Shown here: positions 1 through 10,367 of the stretch, piece after piece
Numbering within the stretch: position 1 is the stretch's first letter
Layout: each line of letters begins with the position of its first letter
Assembly: GCA_009823505.1 (NCBI GenBank)
Contig: VZQC01013859.1
Span: forward strand, 295,245-359,244
DNA: 64,000 nucleotides
Direction: 5' to 3'
From: Rhizomys pruinosus
Taxonomy: Eukaryota; Chordata; Mammalia; Rodentia; Spalacidae
The notes under the pieces: generated by a model
Databases searched by the model: none
The model's input: the letters and a program-made list of their open reading frames with translations, nothing else
Told to the model about the DNA's origin: nothing
Program-made: the position numbers and the translations under genes

Positions 1-152
1 TCCAATCAAGATTAACCAACACAAACATGAGTAGCTACTGCTCAGGTAGGAGACATCCTTGAAAAAGAAACTTCTTTATTTTTGGTGGTAAACTAACTTA
101 TTCTGGGTGTTTTACCTTTGAGTTAGCTTTCCCAGAATAAACTCATCTTTTT

Positions 153-303
153 ATTTTCTTTTTTTGAGACACACAGTCTCCCTTTAGTTCCGGCTGGCCA
201 GGAGCTCGATATGTAGACCAGGCTGGCCTTGAACTCACAGAGATTTGCCTGCCTTTTCCATCCCTAGTGCTGGGATTAAAGGCGTATGCCACCACACCCA
301 GCC
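153..303 (-). mobile_element. B1 SINE with 15-bp target-site duplication
   Basis: Antisense B1: a T-rich run, then the conserved blocks for 'gagacagrgtctcc', 'gaccaggctggccttgaact' and 'gctgggattaaaggc'. It is flanked by a perfect 15-bp duplication (taaactcatcttttt at 138-152 and 304-318). It inserted at the A-tail end of the L1 that follows, so it is younger than that L1. Confidence 0.93.
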
Positions 304-318
304 TAAACTCATCTTTTT

Positions 319-426
319 TAAATTTTTTATTATTTTTAAATTTACATTATTCCAAAATATGCACATCACATAAGTCAAAATTATATATTCTGAAAATAAA
401 CTATAGGTTGATTCCTAAACACATTT
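319..426 (-). mobile_element. 3' tail of the 5'-inverted L1 (distal 3' UTR)
   Basis: T-rich start (antisense A-tail) followed by AT-rich 3' UTR sequence. It is the continuation of the L1 at 1339-4542, separated from it by the younger insertion at 442-1323. The 8-bp match ctcatctt at 142-149 and 4543-4550 may be the target-site duplication of the whole L1. Confidence 0.6.
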
Positions 427-441
427 AGAGATTCACATTTT

Positions 442-1323
442 TTTAAATTTTTTTTTTATTTTTAAGGGATTCTACAATCCAATGACACAGTTATTTGCAG
501 ATAGCATTGATGTCACTCATTATGTCATACGATCAGGTAATTGGTGCATTTTGCAAGTATCTATGTCCAAATTTTGAACAACCCAAGGTTCCCATAGACC
601 AGTTGGAGAAGCTTGTATGCACAGGCATGTTGATCAATCAGGAGTCCAGACTATATTCCCGTAGTCTCATGATTTACCCCTATCTCTCCACAGCCCTTAC
701 AATCTACCACGCCTCCTCTTCCGCAGTTTGTTCCCTGGGCATTGGGAAAGGGGCACAAGTGGGTGAGAAGAAAACAGTCTAATTTCTTTGGAGTTGTCCT
801 TTTGGACTCCAGTCTGTTCAGGTTGTTTCCCTTCATGGATTGACGGCTTTCCCAGTGATACCCTTTTTAGTCATATTAACAAAGCACAAGCTATTGGATG
901 TACAGGCATTTAAGCAGTACCACTTATTATGTCAAGCTAAGCTGTGAGCATAGACACAGATGCTTGGGTGGCATGCTAATCTGCAAACTGTGGTTTCTCT
1001 ATAAAGGGTGACAAGTTCTTACTGTGGCTCACAACATCGCCCAACCACCAGAGGACATGAGCTTGTGGCATCCGCTGTGAGTTATTCCTCCAAGGAGAGA
1101 GCTAATAGCCAAATAGATTTGGGATATATATAGACACTTGGCTGCCACTGTTGCACAGTATCTCCAGGCTGTTGAGGTGTAGCTGATATTGACGGAGGAG
1201 TCTTGCTTGTCTCAGGGAGACCAATATTTTGCTGTATTGCTTTAGTGGTCTTTGGCAACACTCTCTAGCATTTCAGAGGCCAGTTGTACACTAGCAAGTG
1301 ACGTCTCATAACATTTTTCATGC
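442..1323 (-). mobile_element. 5'-truncated L1 tail ('3' module'), nested insertion
   Basis: Insertion of about 880 bp starting with a T-rich antisense A-tail and flanked by a 15-bp duplication (agagattcacatttt at 427-441 and 1324-1338). It contains no ORF2 sequence. It matches the region 21840-22366 plus 22690-22855 (opposite orientation) at high identity by eye, and more weakly the 3' UTR of the full-length L1 at about 33540-34320. That link to an L1 3' UTR is why I call it an L1 tail; an independent retroelement is possible. Confidence 0.7.
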
Positions 1324-1338
1324 AGAGATTCACATTTT

Positions 1339-3099
1339 AACAGTAAATTTGCATGCAGGTATAAAGATGTGTAATTTTACATTCTCTCTCTCTTTTTTTT
1401 TTAAGAATATGACTACCTGTCTTCCATCCATACATGGGAATTACAATGTGTGAATATAAGTGGTAGGGCAACTTTAGAGCCCATTTAGACTTTCACATTG
1501 GAATAGCACAGTTGTTTCAGATACAATGGAATGTAATAATAAAGTTGCTCAGTTTGCCTACCAACTGGGGATTTGGTGTTTGCATCCACATATGAGGGAA
1601 ATAATTCCTTTTTTTTTTTTCTGGGACTGTGTTACTTCACTTAGTATAATTGCTTTGAGTTCCATCCATTTACCAGCAAAGCTCATGATGTCATCTTTCT
1701 TTACTGCTGCATAGAACTCCATTGTGTAGATGTACCACATTTTTGTTATCCAATCATCTGTTGAGGGGCATTTGGGTTGGTTCCAGCTCTTTGCTATTGT
1801 GGATAGAGCTGCAATAAATATAGCTGTGCATGTATCTTTGTGGTAGGATGCATCTTGTGGGTATATACCACAAGAGTAGTATGGCTGGGTCAGGTGGTAG
1901 GCTCATTTTGAGTTTTTTAAGGGTTCTCCACACTGCTTTCCACAGTGGTTGTACAAGTTTACATTCCCACCAGCAGTGGATGAGTGTCCCCTTTCCCCAC
2001 AACCTCTCCAGAATTTGCTGTCTTTTGTTTTCTTGATCTTGGCTAGTCTTATTGGAGTGAGATGATACCTTAGTGTGGTTTTAATTTGCATTTCCTTAAT
2101 TATTAATGATGCTGAACACCTTTTAAGATGTTTCTCAGCAATCTTTACTTCCTTACTTGTGAAGTCTTTGTTCAGCTCTTTACTCCATCTTTTGAGTACG
2201 TCATTTGTTTTCTTCTTTGTTTTTTAAGTAGTTTATATATTCTGGATGTTAATGCTCTGTCAGATGTATCAGTGGTGAAGGTTTCCTCCCACTCTGTGGG
2301 TTTTTTCTTCACTTCTTTGATTGCTTCTTTAGCTGTACAAAAGCTTTTGAGTTTGATGAGGTCCCACTTGTCAGCTGTTGTCCTTATTTCCTGTGCAGCT
2401 GCTGTTTGATTTAGAAAGTCTTTTCCTACACCTATGTCTTGTAGGTTGCTGCTGACTTTTTCTTCTATCACCTTCAGGGTTTTGGGTTTCAGGTTGAGAT
2501 CTTTGACCCAGTTGGAGTTTATTTTTGTACAGGGTGGGAGATAGGGGTTTAATTTTGTTCTTCTATAAATCATGATCCTGTTTTGCCAATACCACTTGCT
2601 GAAGATGCTATCTTTCCTCCATTGAGATTTTTTGGCCCCTTTGTCAAATATGAGGTGGCTTATGTTATATGAATTCAAGTTTGGATCTTCAATTTCGTTC
2701 CCTTAGTCTGGGTTTTTTTTTTTTTTTTTTTTTTTTCCAAGTACCAGGCTGTCTTTAGACTACAGCCCTGTAATATAGCTTGAAGTCTGGTAATATAATC
2801 CCCCTAGTATTGCACTTTTCACTCAGGGTTGCTTTAGCTATTTGGGGTCTTTTGTTTTTCCATATGAATTTAAGGATTTTTTTCCCTAAGTCTGTGAAAA
2901 AGTTCTTGGGGATTTTGATTGGGATTGCATTGAATCTGTATATTAATTTGGGTAGAATGGACATTTTTACTATATTAATTTTTCCAATCCACGACATGGG
3001 AGATCATTCCATCTTTTGATGTCATTTTCAATCTCCTTCTTCAGGGTTTTAAAAATTTGTTGTAAGAGTCTTTGGTTCTTTGGTTAGGTTTATTCCTAC
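1339..3099 (-). mobile_element. L1, 3' two-thirds (proximal 3' UTR and ORF2 3' half)
   Basis: Antisense L1: 3' UTR to about 1558, then the 3' half of ORF2. It ends near 3099 in ORF2 just downstream of the reverse transcriptase core. The adjoining part at 3100-4542 is the upstream portion of the same ORF2 in opposite orientation, which is the signature of twin priming. Confidence 0.9.
1558..3099 (-). pseudogene. LINE-1 ORF2 C-terminal half, broken
   Basis: Minus-strand translation in several frames gives the ORF2 C-terminal region: [20 protein letters not shown] near 2940-2997, the segment around 2172-2678, and MWYIYTMEFYAAVKKDD near 1690-1740 close to the stop. Frameshifts and stops separate these blocks, and a T-run of about 24 bases (2717-2740) disrupts the middle. 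It cannot encode a functional protein and is a decayed retrotransposon copy rather than a host gene. Confidence 0.88.
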
Positions 3100-4542
3100 A
3101 CATACACTAAAGTCAGTCCCAAGAGGGAAATTTATAGCCCTAAGTGCCCACATTAAAAGAACAGAAAGAGAACAAATAAACGATCTAACACTGCAGTAAA
3201 AACACTTGAAAGAAAACAATGAACAGATGAAACCCTAAACCCAACAGACAGGAAGAAATAACAAAAATCAGAGCAGAAATCAATGAAATAGAAGCAAAGA
3301 AACAATACAAAAAAAAAAAATCAATGAGTCCAAAAGCTGGTTCTTTGAAAAGATAAACAAAATAGACAGACCTCTATCCCAGTTAACCAAAAGAAAGAAA
3401 GAACAACTCCAAATCAATAGCATTTGTGATGAAAGGGGAAACATCACAACAGATAAAGAAAAGATCCAGACAATCATACAAGAATACTTCAAAAACCTAT
3501 ATTCTACTAAATTTGAACAACCAAATGGATGAATATCTGAAATCCTGGGATTTGCCAAAGCTTAACCAAGAAGAGATTGACAGCTTAAACAGACCCATAA
3601 TACTTGAGGAAATTGAAGATGTAATAAAAAGCCTACCAACTAAAAAAAGCCCAGGCCCAGATGGTTACACAGCAGAATTCTATAAAACACTTAAAGAGGT
3701 TTTACAACCATTGCTAATCAAACTTTTCAGAAGGACACAGACAGAAGGAAATATCCCAAACTCCTTCTATGAAGCCAGCATCACTCTAATACCAAAACCA
3801 GGCAAAGACACAAACAAGAAAGAAAACTATAGACCCATATCATTAATGAACACAGATGCAAAAATTCTCAACAAAATACTTGCAAATCACATACAGACCC
3901 ACATCGAAAAGATCATCCATCATGACCAAGTTGGACTCATACCAAAGATTCAAGGATGGTTCAATATACATAAATCAATAAATATCATAAAACACATAAA
4001 TGGACTTAAAGACAAAAACCATACAATCATCTCAATTGATGTAGAAAATGCTTTTGACAAAATCCAGCATCTCTTCATGCTTAAAGTCTTAGAGGGACTT
4101 GGACTGGAGGAATCATTCCTCAATGTAATCAAAGCCATATACAACAAACCCACAGCCAACATCCTCCTAAATGGACAAAAAGGAAGCATTCTCCTTAAAG
4201 GCAGGAACATGACAAGGCTGTCCACTATCGCCACTCCTCTTCAATATAGTGCTTGAAATGCTTGCTAGGGCAATAAGGCGAGAGAGTGAAATTAAAGGAG
4301 TACTAACTATTTGGAAAAGAGGAAGTAAAACTATCCCTTTTTTCAGATGATATGATAGTTTACCTAAGGGATGCTAAAAACTCCACCAGAAAACTCTTAG
4401 AAATGATCAAAAGTTTCAGTAAAGTGGCAGGATACAAAATAAACCTATAAAAATCAGTAGCCTTTCTTACACCAACAATAAGCAACTGGAGAAGGAATAT
4501 AAGGAGACCTTCCCAATCACAATAGCCTCAAAAAAAAAAATC
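3100..4542 (+). mobile_element. L1, inverted 5' portion (ORF2 RT region)
   Basis: This segment reads ORF2 from the linker after the endonuclease through the reverse transcriptase, on the strand opposite to 1339-3099. It ends at about 4540 almost exactly where the minus-strand part begins in ORF2 order, so little was lost at the inversion joint. Upstream ORF2, ORF1 and 5' UTR are absent (5' truncation). Confidence 0.9.
3426..4365 (+). pseudogene. LINE-1 ORF2 reverse transcriptase fragment
   Basis: An open stretch of 276 codons (3426-4256) carries recognisable L1 reverse transcriptase motifs: [32 protein letters not shown] and NAFDKIQH. The FADD-box equivalent, FSDDM, lies at 4340-4354 in another frame, so a frameshift near 4200-4256 separates it from the rest. 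The start ATG in the track is not the ORF2 start; the fragment is open upstream only as decayed L1 sequence. It is non-functional because of the frameshift and missing ends. Confidence 0.9.
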
Positions 4543-4550
4543 CTCATCTT

Positions 4551-5279
4551 AATTGAATCTTAGTTTAGAAAATTTTTTTCTACTGGGTTTTGCTACACTA
4601 AACACTTAAAACCTTCCTGAAAGTAGAATGCAGCCTTAGGAAAGGTAGATATATTTATACTTTACAGAGTTATAAGAATTCTTAAACTTCAATTGTTGGA
4701 AGTGAGACAAGATCTTTGATTTTTAAGTTATCCATTTGTCTTTGTCAAACTATGGTTCTTTTTGATTTGATGGGTAGAATGATGTTCCCTCTAGAGCAAA
4801 ACATTATTTGATAAATACAAATCCATTAGTTTTGAGTAAGAATATTTTGAGAACATTATTGAGTTTGCCTTTTGATTATGTTCTGAAGATTACATTTTTC
4901 TGAAGGAAATTGTGCAAGTGATAGAGGAATGAAAATGGAAGGCAATGTCAACTGAAGACCTTCTCTATTCACCAAAATATGCACTTGTTTCTTTTCTATG
5001 AACAAAGCCAACTGATATCCTCTTAATGGTTAAAATATGAAATATGTTAGATAGCAAAATCACTCCTTAATTTTTTCTAAGACTGTCATTATTGTAGAAA
5101 GTTTCTCTTTCAATCTTCTCCTGGCATTTTGGAATTAGGAACTGGAAGCTAATAAATAAGGAACAGACGAAGTTATAGATCACCAATAATTTGCCTCAAA
5201 GAGAAAAAGTGAATCTAGCATAGAACTTTGCACACATTGGACATCCGAAGATGGTAACTAGACAAATGACTGTTGTATT
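4551..5279. other. AT-rich unrecognised DNA
   Basis: No repeat family, ORF or RNA gene recognised in about 730 bp of AT-rich sequence. Confidence 0.5.
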
Positions 5280-5630
5280 TATTTGTTCCTTTTCTATTGC
5301 TGCAACAAAAATACTGACCAAAGCTACTTATAGAAGGAAGTGTTTATTTAGGTTCTGGAGCAAGAGTCCGTCATGGCGGGGAGGCCTGGTGAGGTGGTGG
5401 AGTAGCAACAGAAAGCTAAGTGCTCCCATTTTCAAGCTGGCACAGTAAGTGGAGAGTCACTGGTAATCTTGCAAAGCTTAAGAACTCTTTAAGCCTGCCC
5501 CTAGTGACATACTTCCTCCAGCAAGGCCACACCTTCTAAGACCTTCCAAAACAGTGCCACTAACCCTGGACAAAATGTCCAAATGCTTGCTATCTATAGA
5601 GGACATTCTCATTCAATCCTTCACAACTGT
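5280..5630 (+). mobile_element. Old rodent dispersed repeat (URR1-like)
   Basis: Begins with a 'ttctattgctgcaacaaaa' type start, has a central 'cttcctccagcaaggccac' block and ends with 'cattcaatccttcacaac'. This layout is familiar from a common rodent repeat I associate with URR1 (a non-autonomous DNA transposon), but the family name comes from memory and was not verified. Confidence 0.45.
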
Positions 5631-6012
5631 GTTGTAATTTTAGTGACTATTGTGATATTTGAGGTTTGCTCTGGTTTAGTAATTTTAGAAATACTGATTC
5701 TATTTTACTCTAATCTAATTTATGAGATATTTTAGAGCTTTAATATGTAAAAACAATCCAATGAAACATATCAGTTTGTTTTATTAAAACAATATTGTGT
5801 AATTCCTTATTTGAAATATCTTTGGCTTCATTTTTTCCTGTTTTTAGTCTTCTTTTTCCACAGGTTAAGTTATTTTTCTTAAGTGCTTTGTTGATAGTTT
5901 CTTTGTTTAATTTCAACTAACAAGTTTAAGCACTGACTTCAATATATTACCTCTTTGATAATGATCTTTAGTGAATATGTTGATGTTAGGACAAAATGAT
6001 TACTTAACTTTT
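5631..6012. other. AT-rich unrecognised DNA
   Basis: Nothing recognised; AT-rich without a long ORF. Confidence 0.5.
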
Positions 6013-6028
6013 AAAGCAATGCTTTCCA

Positions 6029-6266
6029 GGGGGCTGGAGAGATAGCCTAACAGTTAAGAGCGCCAACTGCTCTTTCAGAGGACCCGGGTTCGATTCCCAG
6101 CACCCGCATGGCGGCTGAGAACCATCTGTGACTCCAATTCCAGGAGAATTCCAGTTCCAGGGGAATCCGACACCCTCTTCTGACGTCTGTGGCATTGCAC
6201 AACACGGGTGCACAAACCTACATGCAGACAGTACACTCATACACATAAATAAATAAATAAAATAAA
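6029..6266 (+). mobile_element. B2 SINE, full-length, 16-bp TSD
   Basis: Starts 'ggggctggagagat' (tRNA-like A box) and has the B box 'gggttcgattccc' and a (aaat)n tail. The perfect duplication aaagcaatgctttcca lies at 6013-6028 and 6267-6282. Retained CpGs and the intact duplication indicate a young insertion. Confidence 0.95.
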
Positions 6267-6351
6267 AAAGCAATGCTTTCCAAAATCTCTCTTCACTCAA
6301 TTTACTCAACCATGCTTATCGCTAATAATAGATTCATTTACTATTTTTCTT

Positions 6352-6599
6352 TCTTTTTTTTTTTTAATTTTATTTATTTCCGTATGTGTATGAATGTATT
6401 GTTTGCATGCAAGTCTGTGCACCCGTGACGTGCAATGCCGCGGAGGTCAGAAGAGGGCGTCGAACTCCCCTGGAACTGGAGTTCTCCTGGAATTGGAGTT
6501 TCAGACGGTTTTCGGCCGCCATGTGGGTGCTGGGGATCGAACCCGGTTCCTCTGCAAGAGCGGTCGGTGCTCTTAACCGCTAGGCCATCGCTCCAGCCC
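6352..6599 (-). mobile_element. B2 SINE, full-length, antisense, 14-bp TSD
   Basis: T-rich start, CpG-rich body and 'ctccagccc' end (antisense of the B2 5' end). The duplication ttactatttttctt is at 6338-6351 and 6600-6613. It lies 85 bp from the sense B2 just upstream, making an inverted pair. Confidence 0.95.
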
Positions 6600-6613
6600 T
6601 TACTATTTTTCTT

Positions 6614-7304
6614 AAACATAGTAAAACAAAAAGCACTCTCTAACAATAACAAGACAACCCAACAAAACTACTTCTCCCTTCTAAGTCTGAGTTTTTGCTT
6701 TGCTCAAATATTCTTTTCCTGTTTAGGTCTCAAGTAAGCATCTTGGTAGTCACTGAGATGCCCCTCTTCTGCTGAGACAGCATTCCATGGCAGCCCAGAT
6801 TAGAGCCCCCAAAGGCCCCCAGAGGTTCATCTGGTTTCTCAGGCAGCTGCCAGCTTCAGCATCTCCCTCACAGCCTCTGCTATAGTTTAATTCTCTTGCT
6901 GTCAGACTACACCATTCCCTGTCCTTTTCCCTCTTAATGTCATTTGCTACCACCTTGACCATCTCGCTTCACTGTTGGAAGTGTGCAGATCTCGAGGTAG
7001 CATACACAGCTGTCCTCTCCTCTCCTACTCCCGTCAGCTGAATGCTCTAGAAAGCAGACAAATCAGAAAACTCTAGCATTTCTTTCTTCCTGCTAATTTT
7101 ATTTCCACTTGGTTGGAGCCATATATTTGCAAAATAGGGACTTTAAAAATTACCTGGTTTGTAGATCTCAACTTTATATATGGTTCCTTGAGCAAAATCT
7201 TTTGTTAAGGTTCCCTCATGCTTACAGCCATTGTAACTGTGCTTACAAACTATGGATTCTGGATCTCTGCTAATTTCCAAACTGCTTTCTATATTTTAAA
7301 AATA
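6614..7304. other. Unrecognised DNA
   Basis: No repeat family or coding signal recognised in this 690-bp stretch. Confidence 0.5.
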
Positions 7305-7315
7305 TTTACTTTAAA

Positions 7316-7662
7316 CTTGTACAACCACTATGGAAAGCAGTGTGGAGAACCCTTAAAAGACTCAAAATGAGCCTACCACCTGACCCAGTCATACCACTCC
7401 TGAGTATATACCCCAAGACTCATCCTACCGCGAAGATACATGCACATCAATGTTCATTGCATCTCTCTTCACAATAGCGAAGAGCTGGAACCAACCCAAA
7501 TGCCCCTCAACATATGAGTGGATGACAAAAATGTGGTACATCTACACAATGGAATACTATTCAGTGGTAAAGAAAGATGGCATTTTGAACTTTGCAGGTA
7601 AATGGATGGAGCTCGAAGCCATTATGCTGAGTGAAGTAACAGAGTCCCAGAAAGACAAATGA
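7316..7662 (+). pseudogene. LINE-1 ORF2 C-terminus (truncated)
   Basis: In-frame ORF2 C-terminal sequence runs from the truncation point to a natural stop at about 7660. It includes WNQPKCPSTYEWMTKMWYIY, MEYYSVVKKDGILNFAGKW and EVTESQKDK. The usual ORF2 has over 1,200 residues, so this is only the extreme C-terminal part past the cysteine-rich region. It has no promoter or start and is a retrotransposition remnant. Confidence 0.88.
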
Positions 7663-8022
7663 AGAATGGTTTTCCTAATTTGTGGATGCTAACACCAAAT
7701 CCCCCAGATGAAAGGCAAGCTGAATAACATTGTCATTATATTTCTGTTTATCTGAAACCAATCATGTTGTTATAATATGAATCTCTCAATGGGCTCTAGA
7801 ATCCACCCACCAATTATTTTCAGACTCTGTAATTACTGTATATAGGTGGAGAGTATGTATCCATATTTTAGAGCAATATAAAATTAAGGAGGAAAATGTG
7901 AATTCCTAAGCATAAAAAAAAAGACTGAGAAAAAGATGCAGGGCAGTTATGGTAGAATGTATGATCTGGGGTGGGGTGGGGGGAAGGGAAAGGGGAATAT
8001 GCCTGAACTGAACTGAAAAATG

Positions 8023-8171
8023 GTGGCGCACGCCTTTAATCCTAGCACTCAGGAGGCAGAGGCAGGCGGATTTTTGTGAGTTCAAGGCCAGCCTGGTCTA
8101 TAGAGCGAGCTCCAAGACAGCTGGAGCTACAGGGAGACCCTGTCTCAAGACCAAAAAAAAAAAAAAAAAAA
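8023..8171 (+). mobile_element. B1 SINE nested in L1 tail
   Basis: Sense B1 lacking the first few bases, starting at 'gtggcgcacgcctttaatcc' and ending in an A-run. The duplication gaaaaatg is at 8015-8022 and 8172-8179. The L1 tail sequence continues directly on the other side. Confidence 0.93.
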
Positions 8172-8244
8172 GAAAAATGATGTCTGAAATACACGAAACA
8201 TCAATAAAAATGTAAACATGAAAAAAATTACTTTTAAAATGTAG

Positions 8245-8327
8245 TTCCATGTATATATGCTGTATGTGCAGGTGCCTGTGGAGTCCAGAAGAGGATGTCT
8301 TAAACTCTGAGCCATCTCTCCAGCCAT
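8245..8327 (-). mobile_element. Degenerate B3/B2-like SINE fragment
   Basis: Ends with 'ctgagccatctctccagcc', the antisense of the SINE 5' end, preceded by 'agaagaggatgtc'. The middle of the element is deleted. Confidence 0.65.
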
Positions 8328-8339
8328 GCTAACTTATTT

Positions 8340-8764
8340 TCTAATGTAGAATACCGTTTTGCATATCTAACATCCCTGCCTTCAGTTCTCTTTTCTCTAC
8401 TTCCTTGTAAATACTTGATATGTAAGTTTGTTAATTTAATCTTACTTCCTTTGTCATTTATTTATTTTTCATTGACTAGTGCTATGGTTTATCAATTCTG
8501 TAATTTACATCAGAGTTTCCCTTTATAGGATGAAAAAGACTTCCTGTTATGGGCACAGCACACTTTGCTTATCTCTTCCATTAAAGCATACTTGGGTTTC
8601 TTCCACATACCATCTGTTATGGTTAATGCTGTCACGAATGTAGGTATACATTGATATTTTGCTTTTGTTTCTTTTTCATTTATAATCACAAGTGGGTTTT
8701 CTGGAACATGTGATAATTAATGTTTTCTTCAAAAATTTTTAGTGTGTCTTGGTAAATGTATTTT
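8340..8764 (-). mobile_element. Possible old L1 fragment
   Basis: The stretch around 8560-8680 ('acttgggtttcttccacat', then '...aatgctgtcacgaatgtagg') resembles the antisense of the ORF2 C-terminal region of old mammalian L1s. The match is weak; the rest is unrecognised. Confidence 0.35.
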
Positions 8765-8890
8765 ACAGGTTTGTGTGGGTGCATGCAAATGTGTGTGGAG
8801 AGGTGTTTGTCCATGTGTGCCATAGGTTGGTTTTGGGTGTCTTCCTCAATTGTTGCTCTTCACTTTATTTTCTGGGATAAAGATTGAGAT
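8765..8890 (-). mobile_element. B4 SINE fragment
   Basis: GT-rich segment followed by 'gggtgtcttcctcaattgt' and 'cttcactttatttt', matching the antisense of the 3' half of B4/RSINE elements. The remainder of the element is missing. Confidence 0.6.
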
Positions 8891-9117
8891 TGACTTTGAA
8901 TCCAGAGTGCTACTGTGCTGTCCCCAGCATAAGCCTAACACAGACAGAAAGCCACTGCCATGCATCACCTGTGAATTTGGGGGAGGGGTTGTGGAAAGTG
9001 TAGGCACTCAGAGAATGCTGAAACCACCAATCAGGATCGGGAAATTCTTCATCCTCCAAGGTGCTTCACTATCAGCCCACCACCAGAGGAGTGTGGAGCC
9101 ATTGCTCAAAGTTGGGG

Positions 9118-9262
9118 ACCACAGCTCCAACTCATAGGAAGAGACCATAGCTTCAGCTCACAGGAAGGCACCATAGCTCTAGCTTACAGGAGGGTCCATG
9201 GCTCCAGGTTCATGGAGGAGGGGCATAACTCTGGGCTCATGGAATGGGTCATAATTCCAATT
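9118..9262 (+). repeat. Imperfect minisatellite, about 26-29 bp unit
   Basis: Five degenerate units of the type 'accatagctccagctcacag' plus a G-rich spacer follow each other. Units drift progressively towards the right end. Confidence 0.75.
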
Positions 9263-9960
9263 ATGCTGGTCCCTATTATTTTCCTGACTCCGTTGCTCTG
9301 TCCACATGATTATTCTTGTATTTAAGAAAGCATTTAAGATGACACCGTACTGACACTGTAGCCTTGGTGCCTCCTAATGTCAGGGGACTCTATCTACATA
9401 TTGGAAAGTTATTAACATCCCTTGGTCAAAGAGTTATAATGCCCCAGTCAAGATATATCCAAGCATATATGTCCGTATCCATGGAAGAACTTGTTACAAC
9501 TTCTAATATGTGTTGCTATTACTAGAATTAAAAGGAGACTGCTAGATGACTCACCAGTCTGTTCTGGTGAACATGGACAGTCCCAAGAATTTGATGTGTC
9601 ACCTCAGAAAGGGAAGGGAGGGAAAATAAGGGAAAGAGAGGGGAAGGAAGAAGAAAAAATACCCTGGATCTTCTATCTCTAATTCTTTCTCACCCTTCCC
9701 TCCAAAGCCCAGGGACTCTGGAGGAAGAGGTGGGTGTGCCAGATTGTAAGGGCCAAGGAGGGGGGATGAATAGTGAGATTACAGCAAAAACGGACTGGAT
9801 TTTATTTTATTTTTATTTATTTATTTATTTTTTTGAAAATGTAAATGCATCTAAATTTGTTCCTTTATTATTCTCTAAGTACAGATTATACATATACAAC
9901 ATGCAATCATATGTTATTAGAAAGCAGAAGAAAAAAACAAAGTTCTTTATTGTTTATTGG
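9263..9960. other. Unrecognised DNA with purine-rich stretch
   Basis: No gene or family recognised. It contains a G/A-rich tract at about 9605-9660 and an (attt)n-type run at about 9805-9835. Confidence 0.5.
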
Positions 9961-9973
9961 CTTCTATTTTTTT

Positions 9974-10124
9974 TTAAATTTTTTTTTATTGATGCTTTGT
10001 GCATTTCATACATCATTTTCCAATTCAGTTCAGGCATATCTCCCTTTCCTTTCCCCCCCACCCCCACCCCATCCCAGATCATGTATTCTGCCATAACTGT
10101 CCTGTATCTTTCAGGTTTTTTTTT
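9974..10124 (-). mobile_element. L1 tail only (extreme 5' truncation)
   Basis: Antisense of the L1 3' terminus: a T-run, 'attgatgctttgtgcatttc', a C-rich tract at about 10050-10070, then 'ctgccataactgtcctgtat'. Near-duplicates cttctattttt and cttccattttt flank it. Only about 150 bp of the element was copied. Confidence 0.8.
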
Positions 10125-10274
10125 TCTTCCATTTTTTAGCCAAGCAAACCTCTCCAATTGGGCTTGGGGATTCTGGGTTGTACATAAAACTAGACGCTGA
10201 TGTAACTGGGCTGGTGTGGACATTCCTCATGTTTGTTGCCTAAATGTTCTTACCTCTTAAATAAAAACATTTTT

Positions 10275-10367
10275 AAAAAAGAAAGAGCATTTTGGTTTCT
10301 GTGCAGCAAACTGTTATTTAAAAAAAAGAAAGAGCATTTTGGTTTCTGTGCAGCAAACTGTTACTTG
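10275..10367 (+). repeat. 47-bp tandem duplication
   Basis: The segment starting aaaagaaagagcattttgg is repeated with offset 47 (gaaagagcat at 10281 and 10328), with one mismatch (ttattt versus ttactt) and a one-base difference in the A-run. Confidence 0.92.

Larger units (their letters stand above)
7316..8226 (+). mobile_element. 5'-truncated L1 (ORF2 end plus 3' UTR)
   Basis: Contains the last about 115 ORF2 codons, a 3' UTR of about 540 bp excluding a nested B1, and the characteristic L1 tail (gatgcagggcagttatgg, a G-rich tract, then atcaataaaaatg). Near-duplicates tttactttaaa (7305-7315) and ttacttttaaa (after 8226) are a likely TSD. This copy lacks the extra 3' module seen in the full-length L1. 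Confidence 0.88.

Noticed and set aside
6029..6100. tRNA-like A and B boxes
   Set aside because: These are the internal polymerase III promoter of tRNA-derived B2 SINEs; no cloverleaf of a real tRNA gene follows.
6386..6737. Overlapping frames with MYECIVCMQVCAPV-type and CGCWGSNPGPLQE-type peptides (also at 63434-63766, 15652-15945, 24827-25089)
   Set aside because: The same peptides recur wherever a B2 SINE lies; they are translations of the SINE, not genes.
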